Origin: JALORV01 sp963707445
GTDB taxonomy: Bacteria > Pseudomonadota > Gammaproteobacteria > Burkholderiales > Burkholderiaceae_F
DNA: 64,000 nt
Assembly: GCA_963707445.1 (NCBI GenBank)
Contig: CAVPPW010000002.1
Coordinates: 246,456 to 310,455 of the forward strand
Reading direction: 5' to 3'
Part shown: piece by piece, positions 39,998-47,584 of the stretch
Numbering within the stretch: position 1 is the first letter of the stretch
How the letters are laid out: every line of letters begins with the position of its first letter
Position numbers and translations under genes: made by a program
Notes under the pieces: generated by a model
Told to the model about the DNA's origin: nothing
Seen by the model: only the letters and a program-made list of their open reading frames with translations
Databases searched by the model: none

Positions 39998-40949
39998 TCA
40001 TCCCTCTAGCGCCGCCCACATGTCCTTGTCGCGCTGCGCCGTCCAGATGCGTGGATGCACGTGGCCGGTCGCCTCATCGTAGGCGCGGCTGACGTCGAAC
40101 GGCAGACAATGATCAAAGATCACCCAGTGTCCGAACTGCGGCTTGAGCGCCTCATAGGTCTCGCGATACACCGTCCGCAGGTCGCGGCCGGCGCGCGCTC
40201 CGCTCTTGACCGCACTCGAACATCGCCGTCACGAAGGCGCGCGTGCCTTCGAGGCCGGACCGCACCGCCTCGGGCGACTGCAATGCGGCGCCGCGGCCGG
40301 GCACTAGTTTCTGCGGCTGCAGCGCCGCGATCGCATCCAGGGTGGCCGGCCAGTCGGTCAGGTACGCGTCGCCGGTGTAAGGCGTCGCGTCGTACTCGAC
40401 GAGGTCGCCTGAGAACAGGATCTTGTCCTGCGGCAGCCAGACGACCGTGTCGCCTTTCGTATGGCCGCGCCCGAGTTGCATGATCTCGACCTGCAGCTTG
40501 CCCATCATCAGCGTCAAGCGCCGGTCGAACACGATCGTCGGCCAGGTGAGCCCCGGTACCGACTCGACGGCGTGGAACAGGCGCGGAAAGCGCTCGATCT
40601 CGCTCTTCATGTCCTGCTCGCCGCGCTCGACGATCAGCTCGTGGGTATCACGGCTGGCGATGACGTGCTGCGGCTCGTAGCCCGACGCGCCGAGCACGCG
40701 CACCGCGTGATAGTGCGTCAGCGTCACATAGCGGATCGGTTTGTCGGTCACCGTGCGGATGTGGCGGATCACGTCCTGCGCCATCACCGGAGTGGCCTGC
40801 GCGTCGATCACCATGACGCCGTCGTCGCCGATCACCACCCCGGTGTTCGGGTCGCCTTCGGCGGTGTAGGCGTAGGCGTGATCCGACAGCCTGTCGAAAC
40901 TGACTTTCTTTTCCTCGAGATCGGCCTGCGAGGCAAACTTCTTTTCCAC
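39998..40949 (-). CDS. MBL-fold (metallo-beta-lactamase) hydrolase, one frameshift
   Basis: Metallohydrolase of about 317 residues. The GTG at 40949 gives MEKKFASQADLEEKKVSFDR, then GDPNTGVVIGDDGVMVIDAQ. The first metal motif is modified: VTLTHYHAVRVLGASGY (HYHAVR rather than HxHxDH). GRGHTKGDTVVWLPQDKILF and GDLVEYDATPY follow. Frame slips near 40205; the end reads EALKPQFGHWVIFDHCLPF and MWAALEG. The open frame also runs upstream into yeeE without a stop. Together with the monooxygenase and DUF2783 it forms a recurrent neighbourhood; reaction unknown. Confidence 0.85.
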
Positions 40950-41050
40950 GGCATTCCCCGGCGACGAGCCGCGCGCGGCGGCGAAAACGAAAGCATGGTG
41001 GGCTTCCGCGCGCCGCGCAAGCCGCCTGCCGCGGCGCCGGCCGATCCGAA

Positions 41051-42179
41051 CTAAGCCGACGATGCGCTCGATGCGCCACGCCTGATAGCGCACTCCGGCG
41101 ACGGCGCCTACGACGATCCCGGCAAGTGCAATGAAGGAGCCGGCCGCGAGCGTCGAGACGCCTGACAGCCCCTGCCCGATCGTGCAGCCGAGCGCTGTCA
41201 CGCCACCGAAGCCCATCAACGTCGCGCCGATGAGATGGTTGCCGGTGTCCTCGACGTCGCGAAAACCTTCCCAGCGAAAGCGCCCGGTCGCGAGCGCGTA
41301 CGTCGCCGATCCCACCAGAACGCCGACGACCGCGACGATGCCGATCGTGACTTCCTTGCTCGCGTCGCTGGTGAACATCAGGTAGTCGAGTGTCCACGCC
41401 AGCGGAGCGACGAAGGAGAGTGATTCCATCTGCCGCGAGTTGGTCCGCAGGAATGCCTCCTCGAGCGTCTGTGGATGCTCGAGCAGATGGCCGATGAAGC
41501 CGGACACGAACCAGACTCCGACGATGACGGCGCCGATGCCGATGCCGGCCAGCAGGTTGTCAAAGGTCCGGAAACTGCGCTCGCGCAACGTGAAGGCGAT
41601 CAGAGCGGCGGAAATCCCGAGTCCCAGCGCCAGTTGCCAGCCAGTCCGCGCGTCGGCGCTGCCGGCCAGCAGTGAGGCCAGGTCCTGTCGCGTCGACAAC
41701 TCGATCGCTGCGCGCTCGAGCACGCCGACGCGCAGCAGTGCCAGCGCGCCGCGCAGCGTGATGTAGGCGACGACCGCAAGAACGAGCACGACCACCAGCG
41801 ATTTGAGGCTGCCGCCGCCGGCGCGCACGACCGAGCGCGACCCGCAGCCACCGGCGAGCACCATGCCGAAGCCGAACAGCACGCCGCCGAGCGCATAGGC
41901 CAGCGGCGTGAACCGCCCGGTCGTGTAGAAGCTGCGGCGCACGTCGATCAGGCCGGCGGCGTCGAGCAGCGTCGTGCCGAGGATCGCGACCGCAATCGCG
42001 AGCAGCCACTGCCGCAGCCGCGTCCAGTCGCCGAAGTTCACGACGTCGGCGATGCTGCCCATCGTGCAGAACTGCGTCCGCTGCGCGATCGCGCCAAAGG
42101 CAAACGCCAGTGCGAAAGTCGCGGCGAGAACGACAATTGAGAGCGCGGCGAGGCTGGTAGCCGGCATGACAGACAGCAT
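41051..42179 (-). CDS. YeeE/YedE family sulfur-compound transporter
   Basis: Polytopic membrane protein with about nine to ten hydrophobic segments. Conserved Cys-bearing family signatures are present: RTQFCTMGSIADVVNFGDW near residue 35, VLAGGCGSRSVVRAGGG near 108, and GGVTALGCTIGQGLSGV near 325. These line the thiosulfate path in characterised YeeE. The start is MLSVMPATSLAALSIVVLAA. The 3' end is uncertain: the frame continues without a stop into the MBL-hydrolase gene. A TAG at 41051-41053, one base out of frame, lies just after IERIVG, where family members usually end. Confidence 0.85.
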
Positions 42180-42239
42180 GGAACGACGCTGTCAGTCTAA
42201 GGCGTCCGGCCCTGCGCAGCCGGCCGCGACGCCGCGGCT

Positions 42240-42971
42240 TCAGCGCGTGCCGGGCAGGCGCTCGCGGGCGAGAACCGCCGCTTCGCTGTTCGGATACTCC
42301 TGCAGCACACGGGTCAGCGTCCGGTTCGCTGCGCGCTTGTCCGCCATCTGCAGCTGGCTGTCGGCAATCGACAGCAGCGCTTCGGGCGCACGCGGCGAAT
42401 CCTTGTAGCGGTCGACGATCACCTGGTTGGCAGCGATCGAGGACTTGTAGTCCTTTAGTGCGAAATATGCGCTGCCGATGAAGTACTGCGCCGCCGGAAC
42501 GTAAGCGCTCGCCGGATAGCGTCCGATGAACTGCTGGAAGCTGCCGATCGAGCCGCGGAAGTCGCCACCGCGGAACTGCGCCAGCGCGGCGTCATAGGCG
42601 GCCTGCTCGGAGCGCTCGACGGTGGCCGCGTGTCCGTCGACGGTCACGGTCGACGGCTCGAACTTCTTCACGCGCGCATCGAGATCGCCGTAAAGATCCC
42701 GGTTGCGCTTCTGCAGTGTCGCCACTTCGTTCGTCAGCGATTCGACCTGTCCGCGCAGCCGTGCGATCTCCTGCCGCAGCGACTCGTTCTGGTTCGCCAT
42801 TTCGAGCTGGTTGCGCTGCGCGGTGTCCAGCCGGGCACTCAGCTCGCTTTGAACCGTGCTTAGCCGTTGGCGCAATTCCAGGATCGCCTTGCGCGCATCG
42901 TCGTCGGAAAACGCCTGCGCCGAAGCGGCAAGCATCATGAATATCAACGGCAGCAGTCGTCTCGCGTTCAT
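42240..42971 (-). CDS. cpoB: Cell division coordinator CpoB (YbgF)
   Basis: Intact 243-residue periplasmic protein. The signal peptide MNARRLLPLIFMMLAASAQA is followed by a coiled-coil trimerisation region (about 25-95, heptads such as LRQEIARLRGQVESLTNEVA) and a TPR domain (YDAALAQFRGGDFRGSIGSF, QYFIGSAYFALKDYKSS). It acts with Tol-Pal in outer-membrane constriction. It is the last gene of the tol-pal cluster, separated from pal by repeat copy C. Confidence 0.95.
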   Translation of the reverse strand: MNARRLLPLIFMMLAASAQAFSDDDARKAILELRQRLSTVQSELSARLDTAQRNQLEMANQNESLRQEIARLRGQVESLTNEVATLQKRNRDLYGDLDARVKKFEPSTVTVDGHAATVERSEQAAYDAALAQFRGGDFRGSIGSFQQFIGRYPASAYVPAAQYFIGSAYFALKDYKSSIAANQVIVDRYKDSPRAPEALLSIADSQLQMADKRAANRTLTRVLQEYPNSEAAVLARERLPGTR

Positions 42972-42990
42972 TTCGATTCCCCAGATGCGA

Positions 42991-43015
42991 CGAAGCGACC
43001 GTCCCGGTCGCTTCG
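42991..43015. repeat. Extra 10-bp hairpin beside repeat copy C
   Basis: CGAAGCGACC (42991-43000) pairs perfectly with GGTCGCTTCG (43006-43015) around loop GTCCC. It lies 16 bases left of copy C and 19 bases upstream of the cpoB ATG, so in the pal-cpoB transcript three hairpins stand in series. It may be part of the same element. Confidence 0.8.
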
Positions 43016-43031
43016 CCCTTGCAGTTGCCTC

Positions 43032-43126
43032 AAGGGCGGGCGCCGGGCCGCCCCAAGCCCGCCCTTCAAATCGGTCCGCTGCGAGTGCACGTGCGACGCG
43101 CCAGCGCGTCGCGTACACGAGCAGCG
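43032..43126 (+). repeat. Composite double-hairpin repeat, copy C (pal-cpoB gap)
   Basis: Hairpin 1: AAGGGCGGGC (43032-43041) pairs with GCCCGCCCTT (43057-43066), loop GCCGGGCCGCCCCAA (two changes from copies A and B). The stem differs from copy B by one compensated base pair. Spacer CAAATCGGTC. Hairpin 2 (43077-43126) has the invariant flanks with tip CGCGC-CA-GCGCG. The right end directly abuts the pal stop codon (TTA read on the plus strand at 43127-43129). Confidence 0.93.
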
Positions 43127-43673
43127 TTACTTATAAACGATATCCGCGCGACGGTTCTGCGCCCACGCTTCTTCGGTGCTGCCGGTGGCGCGCGGCTTTT
43201 CCTTGCCGAAGCTCACGGTCTCGATCTGCCCATCGCGCGCACCCATCAGCAGCAGCCGCTGCTTGACCGCCTCGGCGCGCTTCTGGCCCAGCGCCAGGTT
43301 GTACTCGCGTCCGCCGCGTTCGTCGGTGTTGCCTTCGACCTTGATCTGACGTCCGGTGTTGGCCGCGAGGTATTTTCCGTGCGCTTCGACCACCGGCTGG
43401 TATTCGCTCTTGACAACGAAGCTGTCGAAATCGAAGTAGACACTCTTCTTGGACAGCGGATTGTTGGGATCGGTGAACGGATCGATCCCACGCGTCGAGC
43501 CGGCCGCGACCGGGGCGACCGCGCGCGCGTCGGCCCCGTCGCCTGCACCTTTGCTGGCATCGACGATCGGCGCGCGGGTCTGCTCATCGAGCTTCACCGA
43601 CGAACAGCCGGCCACGAGAACGGACAACGCAGCGGCCGCGATGGCACTGCGCAGATGATTGGGCGAGATGCAT
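43127..43673 (-). CDS. pal: Peptidoglycan-associated lipoprotein Pal, one frameshift
   Basis: Outer-membrane lipoprotein linking to peptidoglycan. SAIAAAALSVLVAGCSS gives the lipobox with the lipidated Cys. The C-terminal OmpA-like domain reads VYFDFDSFVVKSEYQPVVEA, GNTDERGGREYNLALGQKRA, ending AQNRRADIVYK. The only in-frame start is inside the signal peptide (43627); one indel near 43665 separates the likely ATG at 43673 from the rest. Repaired length is about 182 residues. It lies 11 bases downstream of tolB. Confidence 0.95.
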
Positions 43674-43684
43674 TTTCACTCCTG

Positions 43685-44980
43685 TCACTTGATGTACGGA
43701 CCCCAGGTCGGTTCGCGAATGTCACCGCCTGGGCCGGAAAGGCGCGTGCGCACGCGGCCGTCCACCGAGGCCGAGGCGAGAATGCCGCGGCCGTTCACCT
43801 CGGTGGCGTAAAGCAGCAGGCGCCCGTTCGGCGCAAAGCTCGGCGACTCGTCGCGCGCAGTGTCGGTCACCGGCGCTTCGTTGCCGCTCGCCAGGTCGAG
43901 CACCATGACCTGGAATCGTCCGCCGCGGCGGGTGACATATGCGAGCAGCTTGCCGTCCGGCGACAGACGCGGACTGATGTTGTAGTCGCCGTTGAACGTG
44001 ACCCGTTGGACGCTGCCGCCATTGGCAGCCATCTCGTAGACCTGCGGGCCGCCCCCGCGGTCGGACGTGAAGTAGATCGACTGGCCGTCCGGACTGAACA
44101 CCGGTTCGGTATCGATTCCGCTCGACTGCGTGAGCCGCCTCACATTGGAACCGTCGGCGTTCATCAGGAAGATCTGCGAGTTGCCTTCGCGCGTCAGCGT
44201 CACCGCGAGGGAACGGCCGTCCGGCGACCAGGCCGGCGCGCTGTTCGAGCCCCGGAAGTTGGCCACCGCCTTGCGCTCTCCGGTGGTCACGGTGTGCACG
44301 TAGACCACGGGCTTGCCGGTTTCGAAGCTGACGTAGGCAAGCCGTATGCCGTCCGGCGCCCAGGCCGGCGAGATGATCGGCTCACGCGACCGCAGCGCCG
44401 CCTGGGAATTGGCGCCATCGGCGTCGGCCACGTGCAGTTCCCACGAATTGCGCCCAGTCTGCACGACATACGCGATGCGCGTCGCGAACACGCCGCGCTC
44501 GCCGGTGAGTTTTTCGTAGATGCGATCGGCGATCCGGTGCGCGGTCAGCCTCAGGTCCGAGGCCGGCACCGTGTACGCCAGGCCATCGAGCTGCGTCTGC
44601 TTGACCGTATCGAGCAGCCGAAAGCGGATGTCGTAGCGGCCGTCGGCCAGACGGCGCGAGCTGCCGATGACCAGCGCATCCGCGCCGCGCGTCTTCCAGT
44701 CAGCGAGGTTGACGTTGGCGGTCTCGGCAATCTGCTGGCTGCCGGCGTCGACGATGCGAAACAGACCGCTGCGCGCCAGGTCCGCACGAATGATGCCGTC
44801 GATCTCCTGCGCGCCGCTGCCTTCCTGCGCAAACGGCGCTATCGCGATCGGAAACTGCTGTGCCCCGACGCCGGTGATCTCGACGCGCAACTGCGCGCGA
44901 GCTGCGAGCGGGAAGGAGGAGAAGCGCACCGCAGACGCTGCGGCGGGCGACTGACGGACGTTGTTGCGACTGTTCTTCAT
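43685..44980 (-). CDS. tolB: Tol-Pal system beta-propeller TolB
   Basis: Intact 431-residue periplasmic protein. The ATG at 44980 gives MKNSRNNVRQSPAAASAVRF and a signal peptide ending near LAARA. The N-terminal domain runs to about residue 160 (LRVEITGVGAQQFPIAIAPF); then a six-bladed propeller shows repeated WSPDG/FSPDG/LSPDG motifs. The end, IREPTWGPYIK, is typical of TolB. An ATG at 45031 is in frame but adds an unlikely extension. Confidence 0.96.
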   Translation of the reverse strand: MKNSRNNVRQSPAAASAVRFSSFPLAARAQLRVEITGVGAQQFPIAIAPFAQEGSGAQEIDGIIRADLARSGLFRIVDAGSQQIAETANVNLADWKTRGADALVIGSSRRLADGRYDIRFRLLDTVKQTQLDGLAYTVPASDLRLTAHRIADRIYEKLTGERGVFATRIAYVVQTGRNSWELHVADADGANSQAALRSREPIISPAWAPDGIRLAYVSFETGKPVVYVHTVTTGERKAVANFRGSNSAPAWSPDGRSLAVTLTREGNSQIFLMNADGSNVRRLTQSSGIDTEPVFSPDGQSIYFTSDRGGGPQVYEMAANGGSVQRVTFNGDYNISPRLSPDGKLLAYVTRRGGRFQVMVLDLASGNEAPVTDTARDESPSFAPNGRLLLYATEVNGRGILASASVDGRVRTRLSGPGGDIREPTWGPYIK

Positions 44981-45067
44981 TCGATGAGGCTGGCGCGCGA
45001 GTATAGACAGCGGTATGTAGGTGCCGTTCACTGAAACGCGCGAGGACGAATGGTGATGATGCTGCGT

Positions 45068-45906
45068 CTACCGGGTTTCCACCGGGTCGAACGCTAGGCG
45101 CAGCGAGCGCGGCATCGCACCCTCGCGCGGCCGCGGAAATGGATCACAGCGCCTGATCGCGCGCTCGACGGCCTGGTCATAGGCCGCGATGCCGCTCGGC
45201 GCGCAGCAGGCGCGGTGCCCCGACCTGTTCGCCAGTCGGCAGCAGTGTCACTTCGAATTCGGCGATGTGCTGCCGCGCCTGCAGACTCTCGGGCACGTTG
45301 TAAGACGATGTGCGGGCGAATGCAGCCCACGACCTGTGACTCGTAGCCGCGCGCGATGCCGCCCGGTCCGGCGGCCGGACTGCCGCCGGGTACGCCAGCG
45401 GACGAAGTACCGGCCGCGGCCATCGCGCGTTCGATCGCGGCCTGGCGCTGCTTCTCGGCCGCCGCCTGCGCCGCCTTCGTTTCGGCGTCGCGCTTCAACT
45501 GTTCCTGCCGCGGATCGGGCTCAATCTTCTTCGGCGGCTCGACTCTTCTTCGGTGGTTCGATCTTTTTCGGCGGCTCGGCGGCGGTTCGACTTTCTTCGG
45601 CGGCTCGACTTTCGGCTCCGCCTTCTGCTCGACGATATCGGCCTTGCGCGGCTCGGGCGGCGGCTCGACCGGTGGCGGCTTCACCACCGGCGGCGGCTCG
45701 CGCGGCACTTCGACCGGAGGCGGCGGCGGCAGGCCGCCCCAGAGCTCGACCGCGACGGTGCCGGCCGGCTCGGTCTTCCAGCGCACGACAAACGCGATCG
45801 CGATGAAGAGCAGGCCGTGCGCGAGCAGCGACAGTGCGAACGCGGGCCCGGACCGCTCAGGCGGATGCCAGCGACGCGCATGCGCGCTGCGCATCTGCGG
45901 CTTCAC
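45068..45906 (-). CDS. tolA: Tol-Pal energy-transducing protein TolA, several frameshifts
   Basis: Inner-membrane protein reaching through the periplasm. The GTG at 45906 overlaps the tolR stop. The single membrane segment is ALSLLAHGLLFIAIAFVVRW (about residues 23-42). A Pro- and Lys-rich stalk (PPPVVKPPPVEPPPEPRKAD) and a Gln/Ala coiled coil follow (KAAQAAAEKQRQAAIERAMA). The C-terminal TolA/TonB-like domain is split: GIARGYESQVVGCIRPHIV, then VTLLPTGEQ in another frame, then SLRLAFDPVETR at the end. Shifts lie near 45540, 45300 and 45185. Confidence 0.9.
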
Positions 45907-46323
45907 TTCACCTGCACCGACAGGCCGACACGCGCGATGCCCGCCTTCTGCAACTCGCTCATCACGCGCACGACGGTCTCGTAACGGACCTGGCCGTCGG
46001 CCTCGATGACGACCGGCGTGTCGCCGCTGCCCTGGCGCTCACGCACGACGGCGACCAGTTGCGCGGTCTCGACCGGTCGTTCGCGCGTTGCCCGACTCGA
46101 TCACCGATATGCGGCCGTTGGCGCGGACGATCACGCGCACCGGCGTGTCCTTCTGCTGGCCGGCCTTCGCCACGCTCGGCAGGTTGACGATGCTCGGGTT
46201 CACGAACGGCGCCGCCACCATCAGGATGACGACCAGCACCAGCATCACGTCGACATAGGGAACGACGTTGATGTCCGCCATCATGCGACGGCGGGGTCCG
46301 GTGCGTCGGGCAACCAGGGCCAT
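45903..46323 (-). CDS. tolR: Tol-Pal proton-channel subunit TolR, one frameshift
   Basis: ExbD/TolR family protein of about 139 residues. The membrane segment carries the proton-path Asp: INVVPYVDVMLVLVVILMVA. The start is MALVARRTGPRRRMMADINV. Frame slips near 46080 after VIESGNA; the rest reads DTPVVIEADGQVRYETVVRV and ends ARVGLSVQVK. It lies 12 bases downstream of tolQ and overlaps tolA (GTGA). Confidence 0.93.
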
Positions 46324-46335
46324 GATGCTCGCGCG

Positions 46336-47007
46336 TCAGGTCCGCTGGCGCTGCAGGATGTTGAGGAACTCTTCCATGAAGCTTTCGAAGCGGTTCGCAA
46401 GACGGTCGATGTCGTGGGCAAAGCGGTTGTAGGCGACCACTGCCGGGATCGCGGCGAACAGGCCGATCGCGGTCGCCACCAGCGCCTCGGCAATGCCGGG
46501 CGCGACGCTCGCGAGATTGGCCTGCTGCAGATTCGACAGACCGGTGAACGCGTGCATGATTCCCCAGACGGTGCCGAAAAGTCCGATGTACGGACTGACC
46601 GAACCGACGGAAGCGAGAAAGTTGAGCCGCGACTCGAGTCCGTCCATCTCGCGCTGGTAGGTCGCGCGCATCGCCCGGCGCGCGCCGTCCAGCGTGGCCT
46701 GCGCGTCACCGCGGCCGCGCAGCTTCAGGAATTCGCTCATGCCCGATTCGAAGATGCGTTCGAGCGCTCCGCTGCGACGGCGCGGATTCGAGGCCTGCTG
46801 GTAGAGCTGCGACAGTTCCGCGCCGCCCCAAAATTGGCGTTCGAACTCCTCGGTCTCGCGCTTGGCGCGCTTGATCGCAAAGCCCTTCTGGAAGATCGCG
46901 GTCCACGAGGCAATCGACAGCACGGCAAGCAGCAGCAGCACCAGTTGCACGACGACCGTGGCTTTGGTGATCAACGACAGGATCGAGAGATCGGTGACTG
47001 GAGTCAT
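46336..47007 (-). CDS. tolQ: Tol-Pal proton-channel subunit TolQ
   Basis: Intact 223-residue ExbB/TolQ protein with three membrane segments (about residues 15-36, 130-155 and 170-195). Conserved motifs include SVGSVSPYIGLFGTVWGIM and VAPGIAEALVATAIGLFAAI. Its ATG shares one base with the ybgC stop (TGATG). Confidence 0.97.
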   Translation of the reverse strand: MTPVTDLSILSLITKATVVVQLVLLLLAVLSIASWTAIFQKGFAIKRAKRETEEFERQFWGGAELSQLYQQASNPRRRSGALERIFESGMSEFLKLRGRGDAQATLDGARRAMRATYQREMDGLESRLNFLASVGSVSPYIGLFGTVWGIMHAFTGLSNLQQANLASVAPGIAEALVATAIGLFAAIPAVVAYNRFAHDIDRLANRFESFMEEFLNILQRQRT

Positions 47008-47447
47008 CAGCGGGGGGCGGACAGGGTGCGGAAGGCTTCGGCCATGGCGGCAGGCATCGCGACCGGGACGAAGCGCTGTGAGTCGATGCAGGCGGCCTTG
47101 ACTGTGGCCGTCGCCAGCACCTCCTCACCGCGTCGCGCGGTCTGCTCGAAGACGATGAAAGCGCGGCCGGCCTTCTGTACCCGCAGGTCGATTTCGAGGA
47201 CGTCGTCGAGCCGGGCGGGCTGGCGGTAGGTGCACTCGATATGAGCGACGACGAATTGCAGGCCGGATTCCTCGGACAGCCGGCGCTGTTCGTAGCCGGC
47301 GGCACGCAACCATTCGGTCCGCGCGCGCTCAAAGAACTTCAGGTAGTTGGCGTAGTAGACGACGCCGCCGGTGTCCGTGTCTTCGTAGTAGACGCGGACC
47401 GTCCAGGTGAACGCCTGGCCCGTCGCAGAGGATTGCATCGTCGACAT
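47007..47447 (-). CDS. ybgC: Tol-Pal associated acyl-CoA thioesterase YbgC
   Basis: Intact 146-residue hotdog thioesterase. The active-site region VRVYYEDTDTGGVVYYANYL contains the conserved Asp and the GGVVYHANY-type motif, here with Tyr-Tyr. The end reads AMAEAFRTLSAPR. First gene of the tol-pal operon, transcribed leftward from the gap it shares with the peptide-importer genes. Confidence 0.95.
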   Translation of the reverse strand: MSTMQSSATGQAFTWTVRVYYEDTDTGGVVYYANYLKFFERARTEWLRAAGYEQRRLSEESGLQFVVAHIECTYRQPARLDDVLEIDLRVQKAGRAFIVFEQTARRGEEVLATATVKAACIDSQRFVPVAMPAAMAEAFRTLSAPR

Positions 47448-47584
47448 GCGCTGCGCCGCAGTATACGGGCGCCTCGGCGGAGAACCGGGCTATGGGCGAG
47501 TCGGTCGTGCGCCGCGACTACAATGCGCGCCTTTTTGCCGCCCCAGTGAGGGTCTGGCAACGCTTCAGGCGGGGAGGACGAAAT
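47448..47584. promoter_or_regulatory. Divergent promoter gap, ybgC / peptide importer
   Basis: A TACAAT box at 47519-47524 on the plus strand fits a -10 for the importer operon, with no clear -35. On the minus strand TATACT at 47464-47459 could be the -10 for ybgC, giving a very short leader. A GGGGAGGA ribosome site at about 47573-47580 precedes the importer ATG at 47585. Confidence 0.4.

Noticed and set aside
37289..43126. Composite repeats as ordinary rho-independent terminators
   Set aside because: Hairpin 2 has long invariant flanks and no T-run follows it on either strand. Copy A also ends immediately before the paaY ribosome site, so termination alone does not explain the conservation.
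43019..45034. A 671-residue plus-strand open frame over pal and tolB
   Set aside because: Antisense shadow of well-supported pal and tolB genes.
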